40,395 nucleotides of DNA from Gammaproteobacteria bacterium (GCA_016182845.1 JACPFT010000026.1:1-40395); one strand, 5' to 3'; shown: positions 8,600 to 17,479, numbered from the stretch's first letter. Made by a program: numbers and translations. The notes: generated by a model from the sequence alone, not told the origin.

Positions 8600-10576
8600 A
8601 TGCACACCGCCCCGCCACGCCACCACGTCCACCGCCCCGAGCCGCGCCGGCCCTACCTGGCCTGGCTGCTGCCCAGCCTGCTGATCGGCGTCTACGGGCT
8701 CTGGCTCAAGTACCGGCTGCTGGACAGCCCCCTGGGCTTTTCCGCCGTGGCGCGCCTGCTGAACCGGCCCGATGCCCATGCCCTGAGCCTCGTCGAACGC
8801 CTGGCCCTGTTCCAGCAGGATCTGGCCCTGAACCTGCTCGCCCTGCCCCTGGCTGTCTGGCTGATGCTCTGGCTGGTGCGGGGTCGCTGGCGGCGCGCCC
8901 TGGCCCTGGTCCTGAACCTGGGCCTCTTGCTGGCCTTCTTCCTGGGCGCCGAGGCGGTGCGCAATGTGGGCCGCTTCCTGACCGTGGAGCTGGCCGCCGA
9001 TGCCTGGGCCTGGGTCTGGCAACACCCGGAAAACCTGGTGGACTATGCCCTGGCCAGCCATTGGCCGCCGGCCCTGGCGGTCCTGATCCTCAGCACGGTC
9101 TTCATCCTGACCACCGGCCCCGGCGGTCCCTGGGGCCAGTACCGGCGGCGGCGCCTGGTCCTGGGCCTGGGCATGCTCGCGGCCCTGGGCGCGGCCTCGG
9201 GCTTCCAGGCCGGTCTGCCGGCCCTGCCGCAAGGCCGCGCCCTGCTCTTGAGCATGGCCCAGGCCCTCCTGGCCCAGCCGCCCGGCGCCCTGAGCGCCAG
9301 CATCGCCGACAAGGACCTGCCGGCCTTCTTCCGGGACTTCAGCCGCACGCCAACCCGCGACGACGGCAACCCGCTGTTCGGGAAGGAAAAAGGCGCCGAC
9401 GTCCTGGTCTTCGTCCTGGAGACCGGGCCCCGCGAGACCCTGGATCTGGCCGCCGAGGCCGAGCGCCTTCCGGGCCTCAAGACCCTGCGTCCCCATGCCT
9501 TCCTGTCCAGCCAGCACTACACGAGCTATCCCTATACCTCGGATGCCCTGTTCTCCCTCTTGGGCGGCGTCTACCCCCTGAATCGCAAGGATTATCTGCG
9601 CCGGGACAGCGAGCTGGCGCCCTTGGGCCTGATGGCGGCCCTGAGCCGGAAGGGCTATCGCACGGCGGTGTATTCCCCGGACAAGGACTCCTTCGAGGCG
9701 GACCTGGCCATGTACCGCTACCTGGGCGCCCAGGAACGCTATGTGGCCGAGGGCGAGCTGCTACCGGACTATGTGCGCGCCACCGCCCAGGCCGAGATGG
9801 ACGCCCTGCCCCAGGATTCCACGGCCTTCGCCAAGTTCGCCGACTTCACCCGCCGGCGCTTCCTGCGCGATCGCGCCGTGCTGGAACGGGTGAAGAGCGA
9901 TCTGGTCCGCGACAAGCGCGCGGACAAGCGCTTCTGCGCGGTGGTCCTGCCCCAGCTGGGCCATGCCCCCTGGCTGAACCTGGGCAAACACGCCGCCATC
10001 GCGCCGCGCGGCGCCGAGCTCATGGCCCGGCAGATGGCCTGGCTGGACGAACTGGTGAGCCTGATGGCCCGGGAAGGCTGGCTGGACAATACCCTGGTCC
10101 TGGTCACCGCCGATCACGGCATCCGCACCCGCGCCGAGGATCCGGCCTTCCGCGCCGGCCAGCTCTCGGCCTATAGTTTCAACGTGCCGCTGCTGCTGCA
10201 CGCGCCCCGCGCCCTGGCCGGCCCCCGCTGGCTGGAACAGCCGAGCTCGCATATCGATCTGACGCCCACCCTGCTGTCCCTCCTGGGCATCACGGAGGGC
10301 CGGGAAAGCGAGCAGGGCCTGCCGCTCTGGGAGAGCGCCCTGGCCGGCCGGACCCTGGGCCTGTTCGCCGGCGACTACCTGGGGGCCGACGGCTACTGGG
10401 AAGGCGATGCCTTCACCATGCGCGAGGCCTTCAGCGGCACGGCCTACCGCGCGCAGACCCTGGATTTCTCCGCCGCCACGCCCCTGCCGCCGGAGCAGGC
10501 CCACGCCGTCGCCGCCCGCCTGGACACCTGGTACGCCCTGCAGGCCCGCTGGCTGGCCCTGGCCAAGTGGCCCTAG
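8600..10576 (+). CDS. membrane-anchored sulfatase-fold enzyme (LtaS/phosphoethanolamine-transferase-like)
   Basis: 658 residues. The N-terminal third has four or five membrane helices (AWLLPSLLIGVYGLWL, LLALPLAVWLMLWLV, ALALVLNLGLLLAFFLG, ALAVLILSTVFILTT). The remainder is an alkaline-phosphatase-superfamily domain: VLVFVLETGPRETLD (metal-binding start), HYTSYPYTSDALFSLLGG (candidate Thr/Ser nucleophile), and LVLVTADHGIRTR (metal-binding Asp-His). The fold hosts LTA synthase, phosphoethanolamine and phosphoglycerol transferases. A periplasmic headgroup-transferring or hydrolysing role on lipid or glycan is inferred, with the substrate unknown. ATG 8600 is chosen because the first helix follows it; a TACAAT -10-like hexamer is at 8570-8575. 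An upstream in-frame start at 8501 would overlap that promoter. Confidence 0.78.
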   Translation: MHTAPPRHHVHRPEPRRPYLAWLLPSLLIGVYGLWLKYRLLDSPLGFSAVARLLNRPDAHALSLVERLALFQQDLALNLLALPLAVWLMLWLVRGRWRRALALVLNLGLLLAFFLGAEAVRNVGRFLTVELAADAWAWVWQHPENLVDYALASHWPPALAVLILSTVFILTTGPGGPWGQYRRRRLVLGLGMLAALGAASGFQAGLPALPQGRALLLSMAQALLAQPPGALSASIADKDLPAFFRDFSRTPTRDDGNPLFGKEKGADVLVFVLETGPRETLDLAAEAERLPGLKTLRPHAFLSSQHYTSYPYTSDALFSLLGGVYPLNRKDYLRRDSELAPLGLMAALSRKGYRTAVYSPDKDSFEADLAMYRYLGAQERYVAEGELLPDYVRATAQAEMDALPQDSTAFAKFADFTRRRFLRDRAVLERVKSDLVRDKRADKRFCAVVLPQLGHAPWLNLGKHAAIAPRGAELMARQMAWLDELVSLMAREGWLDNTLVLVTADHGIRTRAEDPAFRAGQLSAYSFNVPLLLHAPRALAGPRWLEQPSSHIDLTPTLLSLLGITEGRESEQGLPLWESALAGRTLGLFAGDYLGADGYWEGDAFTMREAFSGTAYRAQTLDFSAATPLPPEQAHAVAARLDTWYALQARWLALAKWP

Positions 10577-10580
10577 GGCC

Positions 10581-10586
10581 TATACT
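10581..10586 (+). promoter_or_regulatory. -10-like hexamer upstream of the receiver gene
   Basis: TATACT lies 5 nt after the sulfatase-fold stop and 35 nt before the receiver ATG. No good -35 accompanies it. It suggests the receiver gene can be transcribed separately. Confidence 0.35.
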
Positions 10587-10620
10587 GAGGAGCTCACCCG
10601 GCCCGAGCACGCCCGCCACC

Positions 10621-11016
10621 ATGTCCGTCATCAAGATCCTGTCCGTGGACGACGACCCGGATATCCGCGCCGTCATCCAGATCTGCCTGTCCTTCGAGGA
10701 CGGCCTGGAACTGCGCCTCTGCGGCTCCGGCGCCGAGGCCCTGGAGCAGGCCCGGGCCTACCGGCCCGATCTGATCCTCCTGGACCGGGTGATGCCGGAC
10801 ATGGACGGCCCGGCGACCCTGGCGGCCCTGCGCAGCCTGCCCGAATGCGCCGCGACGCCGGTGGTGTTCCTGACCGCCAAGGCCCAGCCCGGCGAAATGC
10901 TGGAGTTGTTGGCCCTGGGGGCCGTGGACATCATCGCCAAGCCCTTCGACCCCATGGGCCTGGGGGAGCAGATCCGCGCTATCTGGGCGGCGCATAAACC
11001 CAAGCCTAGAGGCTGA
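10621..11016 (+). CDS. stand-alone response-regulator receiver protein
   Basis: 131 residues, all of which form a CheY-like receiver domain with no output domain. The acidic pocket is ILSVDDDPD (D10-D11), the phosphoacceptor is D55 in LILLDRVMPDMDG, and the switch residues are T85 (FLTAKAQ) and K107 (AKPFDP). All key residues are intact, so it should be phosphorylated by a histidine kinase encoded elsewhere. It starts 44 nt after the membrane sulfatase-fold gene, so a functional link is possible but unproven. A longer in-frame start at 10567 would overlap that gene and lacks domain support. Its 3' end overlaps the convergent methyltransferase gene by 11 bp. Confidence 0.9.
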   Translation: MSVIKILSVDDDPDIRAVIQICLSFEDGLELRLCGSGAEALEQARAYRPDLILLDRVMPDMDGPATLAALRSLPECAATPVVFLTAKAQPGEMLELLALGAVDIIAKPFDPMGLGEQIRAIWAAHKPKPRG

Positions 11017-12112
11017 GCAGAGCCAGGGTTTCCACATGGGGGGTGTTGGGAAAGAAGTCGTAGGGCTTCAGGACCTCGACGCCATAGCCCGCCGCCGTCA
11101 GCCGGAGCAGATCCCGGGCCAAGGTGCCCGCGCTGCAGGACAGATAGGCCAGGCGCTCAGGCCTCGCCTCCTCCGCCAGCCAAGCCAGGACTTCCGCCTC
11201 GACGCCCAAGCGCGGCGGGTTCACATAGGCCAGGATGCCGCCCGGCTGCGCCGCCGCCCAGGCCTTGAGTTGGGGCAGGCGCTGCGCCCCCAGGCCGCGC
11301 AGGAGCTCCGCCCCCGGCGCATTCTCCGCCGCGCAGGCCAGGGCCTCGGGCTCGCAATCCAGGCCCAGGGCATGAGCGCCGCGCGAACGCCAGCGGTGCA
11401 GGCTGGCCCCCAGGCCGCAATACAGATCCAGCACGGCCTCGCCGGCGCGGGGTGCCAGGAAGGCCTCGGCGGCGTCCAGGGAGGCCCGGTACAGGGCCGG
11501 GATCTGTTGCAGGAAACCGCCGGCGCCATGCATGAGACCCAGCTCGTCCTTGACCCGCGCCTCGCCCCAGAGCCGCCGCCAGCCGCGCTTGGCGTAGAGG
11601 ATCCGGCCGGCGGCGGGATGCAGATTGAGCAGCAGGCCCGCTAAGCCCGCCGACGCCAGCTCCGCTTCCACGCCCGCGTCCAGCCAGTCCCGCGCCGGCT
11701 CGACGGCCGTTTTCAGGACCAGTACGCACAAGCTGCCGCTCATCACCACGTAGCGCAGGGGAAAGCTGGCCGCCGGCGGTAGGCTCCGCGCCAGCACCGC
11801 CAGCACGGCATTGGCCTGCCCCGTCTGGGCCGGACAACCGGTAATGGCCAGGAACTCGCCCCGGGGCTCCAGGCCGAAACGCCAGCCGGCCTCGGCGGCC
11901 CAGGCGGCCGCCAGTTTCAGCTTGCGCCGGTAGCCCCAGCGCGACGCCTCGTCCATGCCCGAAACCGGCTCCAGGCGCTCGGCCCAGGGCGCCAGCGCGC
12001 GGGCGAGATAGGCCTGCTTCTGGCCCAGGCTCTCGGCATAGGGCCAGGCGCGGTGGCGGCAGCCGGGGCAGGCCGGCACGCAGCCGGCCGGCAGGGGCAG
12101 CGTTTCGGACAC
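11006..12112 (-). CDS. RNA (uracil-C5)-methyltransferase, RlmC/RumB-like
   Basis: 368 residues, close to E. coli RlmC (375). Cysteines C11, C15, C18 and C93 match the [4Fe-4S] ligand pattern of the RlmC/RlmD branch. DLYCGLGASLHRW is the SAM-binding motif I, YVNPPRLGV is motif IV, LAYLSCSAGTLARDL carries the nucleophilic Cys, and FFPNTPHVETLALL contains the terminal catalytic Glu. The enzyme methylates C5 of a uridine in 23S rRNA or, less likely, tRNA (TrmA branch); the exact site is not assignable. Start ATG 12112 precedes the first cysteine. Six nucleotides separate it from the stop of the upstream TetR gene on the same strand. Confidence 0.82.
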   Translation of the reverse strand: MSETLPLPAGCVPACPGCRHRAWPYAESLGQKQAYLARALAPWAERLEPVSGMDEASRWGYRRKLKLAAAWAAEAGWRFGLEPRGEFLAITGCPAQTGQANAVLAVLARSLPPAASFPLRYVVMSGSLCVLVLKTAVEPARDWLDAGVEAELASAGLAGLLLNLHPAAGRILYAKRGWRRLWGEARVKDELGLMHGAGGFLQQIPALYRASLDAAEAFLAPRAGEAVLDLYCGLGASLHRWRSRGAHALGLDCEPEALACAAENAPGAELLRGLGAQRLPQLKAWAAAQPGGILAYVNPPRLGVEAEVLAWLAEEARPERLAYLSCSAGTLARDLLRLTAAGYGVEVLKPYDFFPNTPHVETLALLSL

Positions 12113-12117
12113 CGGAA

Positions 12118-12711
12118 TCAGGCTAGCGGCAGGGACTGGAACAGCTGAGCGACGATGGCGTTCAGGGCTTCCGGGCCGGGCCGGCCATAGGCGTAGGCGC
12201 GCAAGCCCTGCAGGCCCACCATCAGCCAGCGGGCCAGGTCCTGGGCATTCGCCACCGCCGACAACTCGCCCTCCGCCCTGGCGGCCTCCAGCGCCTCGGC
12301 GAAGCGCGCCTCCAGGCGGCCCAGGGTCGCGCGGCTGCGTGCCTGGATCTCCGGATCCTGGCCCAGCTCGCTGGCCACCTTGGCCACCAGGCAGGCCGTG
12401 GACGGCTCGGTGCAGGCGCTCTCGGCGGCCACCCCGGCGAAGAAGCGGCGCAGGCCGGTCAGCGGCGAGACCCCGGCGAAGCAGGCCTCGGTGCGCTGGG
12501 CCTGCTCCTGGTCGTAGCGTTCCAGGGCCGCCAGCAAGAGGCCATGCTTGTTGCCGAAGGCCGCGTACAGGCTGCCCGGGTGCAGGCCGGTGGCGGCCAC
12601 CAGATCCTGCATGGTGGTGGCGGCATAGCCCTTCTCGCGGAAGGTGGCCATGGCGCGGCAGAGCACGGCATCGCGATCGTATTCGGGGGTACGCAAGGGA
12701 CTAGACCTCAT
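12118..12711 (-). CDS. TetR/AcrR family repressor, NemR-like
   Basis: 197 residues. The N-terminal helix-turn-helix reads AMATFREKGYAATTMQDLVAATGLHPGSLYAAFGNKHGLL, cited here by its parts: the recognition helix is GLHPGSLYAAFGNK, about residues 42-55. The C-terminal ligand domain has two cysteines (C77 in EACFAG, C100 region TEPSTACLVAK), and the TACLVA motif is typical of NemR/AcrR-type regulators that sense electrophiles. It is divergent from an Old Yellow Enzyme gene with three similar operator copies between them, the classic repressor/reductase arrangement. The ATG at 12711 starts MRSSPLRTPEYDR; the open frame extends to 12831 across the operators and is not used. Confidence 0.85.
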   Translation of the reverse strand: MRSSPLRTPEYDRDAVLCRAMATFREKGYAATTMQDLVAATGLHPGSLYAAFGNKHGLLLAALERYDQEQAQRTEACFAGVSPLTGLRRFFAGVAAESACTEPSTACLVAKVASELGQDPEIQARSRATLGRLEARFAEALEAARAEGELSAVANAQDLARWLMVGLQGLRAYAYGRPGPEALNAIVAQLFQSLPLA

Positions 12712-12757
12712 TCCAATGAGCACAGGATACGCGATCCCGACGCCTCCGCGCACTAAG

Positions 12758-12824
12758 TTGAATGCTTGCTCAAAATAATACTTGAACAAGCATTCACGTT
12801 TCGCTAATTTGAATGGGCACTCAA
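12758..12824. promoter_or_regulatory. triple TetR-type operator in the divergent promoter
   Basis: Three related sites: TTGAATGCTTGCTCAA (12758-12773, +), the reverse-oriented TGAATGCTTGTTCAAG (12781-12796, read on -) and TTGAATGGGCACTCAA (12809-12824, +). Each has the dyad TTGA...TCAA. The first two also form a larger dyad, GAATGCTTG/CAAGCATTC. A likely promoter for the reductase gene is TTGAAC (12782-12787), 17 nt, TAATTT (12805-12810), so the second and third sites overlap the -35 and -10/start region, as expected for repression. Confidence 0.7.
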
Positions 12825-12843
12825 CAAACACCCCGGAGTTCCC

Positions 12844-13887
<1,044 letters not shown>

Positions 13888-13904
13888 GAGGTCTTCGCGC
13901 CAAG

Positions 13905-14009
13905 CCGTAGCCTGGATTAGGCCGAAGGCCGTAATCCGGGATCTTCGCCCGTTTGCCGAAGCCGTGGAGATCCCGGATTACGCCGCTGCGCGGCTAATCC
14001 AGGCTACGG
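13905..14009. repeat. 105-bp intergenic palindromic repeat
   Basis: The outer arms CCGTAGCCTGGATTAG (13905-13920) and CTAATCCAGGCTACGG (13994-14009) are perfect 16-bp inverted repeats. Inner arms (CCGTAATCCGGGATC and GATCCCGGATTACG) are also complementary. It has the look of the dispersed 'gtagcctggattag' repeat found in many proteobacterial genomes. It may also terminate the reductase transcript. Confidence 0.8.
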
Positions 14010-14093
14010 GTCGTGGCTAGACCAAACACTGGTCGGATACCTTGCTGCGCTGCGTCTTTGCTATTCAGGGAGTCCCCGAAGCGGAGACGCGGC

Positions 14094-14306
14094 ATGCTGC
14101 AATTGGTCAACGGCGAAAGGCTCGCCCTAAGTGGCGGGGAATACCAATGGCTGCGCCAGGCCTGTTTGGAACGGGGCATGGCGCCGCCGCGCCCCACGGC
14201 CTCGCGGGCCGATCTGCTCCAGGCGGTGAACCGCCTGCCCGGCGCCCGCGCCGGCTTCCTGCGCCGCCAGCTGGACGCGGACTACGAGCCAGGGGAGAGC
14301 GGCTGA
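14094..14306 (+). CDS. small protein of unknown function (70 aa)
   Basis: 70 residues starting MLQLVNGERLALSGGEYQW with a GGAG ribosome site about 8 nt upstream of ATG 14094. It is rich in Arg, Leu and Ala, probably helical, and cytoplasmic, with no signal or membrane segment. No family recognised. It lies between the Old Yellow Enzyme gene and the FNR-box promoter of the DUF465 gene. The DNA has the codon bias of its neighbours (third-position G/C), which supports it being a real gene. A longer in-frame start at 14013 would begin inside the repeat border and is less likely. Confidence 0.55.
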   Translation: MLQLVNGERLALSGGEYQWLRQACLERGMAPPRPTASRADLLQAVNRLPGARAGFLRRQLDADYEPGESG

Positions 14307-14332
14307 GGCCTCGCCCCGCGTACCCTCCCACC

Positions 14333-14374
14333 TTGATCCGGGTCAAGCCCGACCCCGCTCCCGCGACGCACAAT
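14333..14374 (+). promoter_or_regulatory. FNR/ANR-type class II promoter
   Basis: TTGATCCGGGTCAA (14333-14346) differs from the FNR/ANR consensus TTGAT-N4-ATCAA at one position. A -10-like CACAAT occupies 14369-14374. If transcription starts near 14381, the box is centred at about -41.5, the standard position for activation by FNR. The start codon of the DUF465 gene follows at 14408. Confidence 0.65.
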
Positions 14375-14407
14375 CCCTCCAAGCCCTTCCCGGTTTGGAG
14401 TTTTCCC

Positions 14408-14686
14408 ATGCACATCGAACAACACAGCCTGGTCAACGAGTTCCCGGAACACCGCGAGCGCCTGCACGCCTTGAAGCTCAAGGACTTGCACTTCGCCCGC
14501 ATGGTCGATGCCTACCACGAGCTGGATCAGGCCATCGTGCGCGCCGAGGACGGCGTGGAGCTGCTGGGCAGCGAAGCCTTGGAAGACCTCAAGAAGCAGC
14601 GCCTAGCCCTGAAGGACTCCATCTACGCCCGCCTCACCGGCGGCGGCTGCGGCGGCCATAGCTGCTCCTGCGGCGGCGGGATCTGA
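14408..14686 (+). CDS. DUF465 (YdcH-like) protein with Cys/Gly-rich tail
   Basis: 92 residues. The first 77 form the short antiparallel helical hairpin of DUF465/YdcH, with conserved FPEHRERLHALK, HFARMVDAYHELD and LEDLKKQRLALKDSIYARL. The tail, residues 78-92, is GGGCGGHSCSCGGGI, with C81, H84, C86 and C88 in a glycine-rich context. This resembles a small metal- or Fe-S-binding appendage absent from many YdcH proteins. Function of the family is unknown. ATG 14408 lies 27 nt after a predicted FNR-dependent start, so expression under low oxygen is likely. Two hairpin repeats follow the gene. Confidence 0.85.
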   Translation: MHIEQHSLVNEFPEHRERLHALKLKDLHFARMVDAYHELDQAIVRAEDGVELLGSEALEDLKKQRLALKDSIYARLTGGGCGGHSCSCGGGI

Positions 14687-14719
14687 GCCCCCACCGACAC
14701 CGACGGCCTATCTCCGTGG

Positions 14720-14766
14720 GTCCGACTTCAGTCGGACGGCCAGCGTAAGTCCCGCCGAAGCGGGAC
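14720..14766. repeat. paired small hairpins downstream of the DUF465 gene
   Basis: GTCCGACTTCAGTCGGAC (14720-14737) and GTCCCGCCGAAGCGGGAC (14749-14766) are perfect short hairpins with 4- to 6-nt loops. They resemble dispersed REP-like units and may also help terminate the upstream transcript. Confidence 0.6.
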
Positions 14767-14783
14767 CTAGGGACGAATATCCC

Positions 14784-14815
14784 AGCAAAACAAAGGGGCG
14801 CACGAGGCGCCCCTT
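14784..14815 (-). terminator. rho-independent terminator of the second TonB receptor
   Basis: On the minus strand AAGGGGCGC, 5-nt loop, GCGCCCCTT is followed by TTGTTTTG. It starts 17 nt beyond the receptor stop codon. Confidence 0.85.
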
Positions 14816-14832
14816 GTTGATGACCACCGCGC

Positions 14833-17229
14833 TTAGAAGTGGTATTCCGCGCGGGCATAGTACATGCCGCCGGCGATACCGAAGGGCAGGGTTTCCCAGC
14901 CGTACTTGAAACCGGCGCTGTTCAGGCCGCCGCTCTCGGCATCGCTCCACTCGTCCGGGTAGACGTCGAAGATGTTGTTGCCGCCGACGGTGAGCCTCAG
15001 ATCGTCGGTGACTTCATAGCCCACCTGCACATCGGTCAGCCACTTGGCGCCCCAGGTGGTCTTCAGGGCGGTGATGCCCGAGTCGGGACCAGCACTGACC
15101 TCGCCGAAGTAGTTGTTGCGCAGATTGGCCGTCCAGGCGCCGGACTTCCAGGTGGCGCCGACGATGGCGCGCTTCTGGGGCTGGGCTTCCTCGGTCAAGG
15201 TCACCTGGCCGGGACCGAACACCCGAGAGGTCGGGATCAAACTGGAGGAGGAGTGGATGGCCTCCACCTCGGTCTTGTTGTAGGAGATGGTGCCTTCCAG
15301 GGTCAGGGTGTCGCCGCCGCCCATGCCGATCTCATACTGGTTCACCCAGTCCACGCCCTTGGTCACCGTGTCCACGGCATTGGTGAAGGTATCCACCTGG
15401 CCGACGTTCAGCGGCGCCAGGATGGTCTGGACCTGCGAGTTCAGATCGCTGGGAATGGACGAGGAGAACACGATGCGATCGTCGATGGCGATGCGGTACA
15501 TGTCCAGGGTCGAGGTCCAGCCGTCCACCGGTGTCGCGACGAAGCCAATGCTGGCGCTCTTGGACTCTTCGTTGCTGAGCGGCTGGAAGCCCAGGGCATG
15601 GGCCAGGCTGCTGTCCGGGGTCACGGTCAGGGAATCCACCAGATTGCCGCCCGAGAGGGTGATGGAACGCTGGGTGAAGAAGCTCTGCTGCACGCCCGGA
15701 GCGCGGAAGCCGGTGGACACCGAGCCGCGCAGGGAGAAGGAATCGGCGGCCTGGAAGCGCGCGGAGAGCTTGCCCGTGGTGTTGGTGCCGGCGTCGGAAT
15801 AGTCTTCCCAACGCAGGGCGGCGCCCAGCAGGAACTTCTCGGTCAGATAGGATTCCGCATCCACGTACAGCGCGACGTTGTGGCGATCCTGGTCCACCGG
15901 CACGGAATAGCCGGCGAAGCCCTGCATGCCGCAGGCGGCGCGGTTGCCGTTCTGGCCCACGGTGGTCGCGCCGCAGTTGAAGGACCAGGCATCGCCGGGG
16001 CGGATCTCATAGCCGTCCCGGCGCCATTCGGCGCCGAAGGCCAGCTGCAGGGGCTCATAACCGATCCCCCAGTCCACCGAGCCGTTCATGTCGAAGTTGA
16101 CCGTGGTCTGATCGAAGATCAGGGCGCCGTCATAGGCCTCGGTGGGGCTGCTGGGGCCGTAGCTGACGTTCAGGGAGTACTTGTTGTACAGGCGGAACTC
16201 GTTATTGCCCTTGTTGACCGACAGATCCCACTGCCAGTCGTCGCCGAACTCGCGGCGGTAGCCGAAGGCGATGGCATCGTCGTCGCTTTCGGTATCCAGG
16301 CCCGGCGTGAAGCCGCGCGGGAAGATGGCGTCCCAGCTGCGGTCCGAGCCCGGGGCGCGGAAGAAGCCCAGGGAATGGCCGTCGCGGCGGGAGAAGCCGC
16401 CGAAGCTGTAGAACTCGCCGCCCATGGCCTTGTAGGCGCCGTTGAACCAGAGCTGTGCGGCATCGGTGGCGGCATCGCCGATCAGCAGGCGCACTTCCTT
16501 GGTGGGCTGGGAGCCGAACCAATCGGTGGCCGTGGCGCGGTTCATTTCGCCGCGATCCGTGTATTCCAGGCTGATATTGAGGAAACCGTCCTCGCCCAGC
16601 TGCATGCCGTGGTTCAGGCCGATCAGGGTGTTCTCGCCGTCGCCCTCGTAGGTCTGGCCCCAGTTGGCGCTCATCTGGGTGCCGATCTGATCTTTCAGCA
16701 CGATGTTAATCACGCCGGAGATGGCGTCCGAGCCGTACTGGGCGGCGGCGCCGTCGCGGAGGACTTCGATGCGCGAGATGGCGGTCACGGGGATGGCATT
16801 CAGATCGGTGCCGGCCGAGCCGCGGCCGATGGTGTTCTGTACGTTCACCAGGGCCTGCTGATGGCGGCGCTTGCCGTTGACCAGGACCAGGACCTGGTCG
16901 GGGCCTAGGCCGCGCAGGGTGGCCGGGCGGATCAGGTCGGTGCCGTCGGAAGTCGTGGTGGTGGAGAAGTTTGCCGACGGGGCGATCATCTGCAGGATCT
17001 TGCCGGTCTCGGTGAAGCCGGCGCTCTTGATGGTGTCGCCGGTGATGATGTCCACCGGGGCGGCGGTCTCGGTGGCGGTGCGGCCGTTGACGCGGGTGCC
17101 GATGGTGACGATGCGCTCGATGTCTTCCTCGGCCTGGGCTTCCTCGGCGGCGTAAACCGGCTGCAGGGCGGCGCAGACAGCGAGCGCGGCCAGGGCCAGC
17201 CTGGCCCGGTGGGGGGTTGCGTAGTTCAT
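14833..17229 (-). CDS. TonB-dependent outer-membrane receptor
   Basis: 798 residues. A signal peptide of about 27 residues (LALAALAVCAALQPVYA) is followed by RIVTIGTRVNGRTATETAAPVDI (TonB-box/plug region), the plug motifs RPATLRGLGPDQVLVLVNG and ISRIEVLRDGAAAQYGSDAISG, a TonB-dep_Rec barrel, and a terminal strand ending YYARAEYHF with the C-terminal Phe typical of outer-membrane proteins. NNIFDVYPDEW is a conserved barrel-end motif. The ligand is unknown; no transport or regulatory genes adjoin it. An AAGGAA ribosome site precedes ATG 17229. The open frame extends to 17385 across the promoter and is not used. It is unrelated in detail to the receptor at 6114. Confidence 0.92.
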   Translation of the reverse strand: MNYATPHRARLALAALAVCAALQPVYAAEEAQAEEDIERIVTIGTRVNGRTATETAAPVDIITGDTIKSAGFTETGKILQMIAPSANFSTTTTSDGTDLIRPATLRGLGPDQVLVLVNGKRRHQQALVNVQNTIGRGSAGTDLNAIPVTAISRIEVLRDGAAAQYGSDAISGVINIVLKDQIGTQMSANWGQTYEGDGENTLIGLNHGMQLGEDGFLNISLEYTDRGEMNRATATDWFGSQPTKEVRLLIGDAATDAAQLWFNGAYKAMGGEFYSFGGFSRRDGHSLGFFRAPGSDRSWDAIFPRGFTPGLDTESDDDAIAFGYRREFGDDWQWDLSVNKGNNEFRLYNKYSLNVSYGPSSPTEAYDGALIFDQTTVNFDMNGSVDWGIGYEPLQLAFGAEWRRDGYEIRPGDAWSFNCGATTVGQNGNRAACGMQGFAGYSVPVDQDRHNVALYVDAESYLTEKFLLGAALRWEDYSDAGTNTTGKLSARFQAADSFSLRGSVSTGFRAPGVQQSFFTQRSITLSGGNLVDSLTVTPDSSLAHALGFQPLSNEESKSASIGFVATPVDGWTSTLDMYRIAIDDRIVFSSSIPSDLNSQVQTILAPLNVGQVDTFTNAVDTVTKGVDWVNQYEIGMGGGDTLTLEGTISYNKTEVEAIHSSSSLIPTSRVFGPGQVTLTEEAQPQKRAIVGATWKSGAWTANLRNNYFGEVSAGPDSGITALKTTWGAKWLTDVQVGYEVTDDLRLTVGGNNIFDVYPDEWSDAESGGLNSAGFKYGWETLPFGIAGGMYYARAEYHF

Positions 17230-17295
17230 CGGGTAGTTCCTTGTTATCTTTTTACTAAGAACGCGGACCGCGACAGCTCCAGCCCGGGCTAGTTC

Positions 17296-17323
17296 CTTAT
17301 AGCGCGTTGAAAAAATTGAGCAA
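17296..17323 (-). promoter_or_regulatory. predicted sigma-70 promoter of the second TonB receptor
   Basis: TTGCTC (17323-17318), 16-nt spacer, TATAAG (17301-17296), read on the minus strand about 67 nt before the start codon. The rest of the divergent gap (17230-17479) shows no Fur-box-like palindrome or other gene. Confidence 0.4.
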
Positions 17324-17479
17324 AGTGATTCTTTCGCAGTTTGCAATGACCTAGAACAAACCATTTGGCCTATCGGGCGACGCAATTCATCGTTCCGCGC
17401 TTGAGTTCGCCGCCGGCAGACCCCACGCTGTAGCCCTATACCGGCGCATCGCCGGCGACGCCACTCTCAAGGAGCGATC

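Noticed and set aside
8545-10176. A 543-codon frame overlapping the sulfatase-fold gene
   Set aside because: Proline/glycine/arginine-rich out-of-frame translation; the true frame has transmembrane and metal-binding motifs.
12712-12831. N-terminal extension of the TetR protein to 12831
   Set aside because: It would translate the operators and promoter; the conserved domain starts after ATG 12711.
14839-16908. A 689-codon open frame opposite the second TonB receptor
   Set aside because: It is a high-GC antisense shadow; the other strand has signal peptide, plug and barrel motifs, and the antisense product is low-complexity Gly/Ala/Val-rich with no motifs.
17230-17479. Fur box in the second TonB-receptor promoter region
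   Set aside because: No 19-bp GATAATGATAATCATTATC-like palindrome was visible; iron control cannot be claimed.
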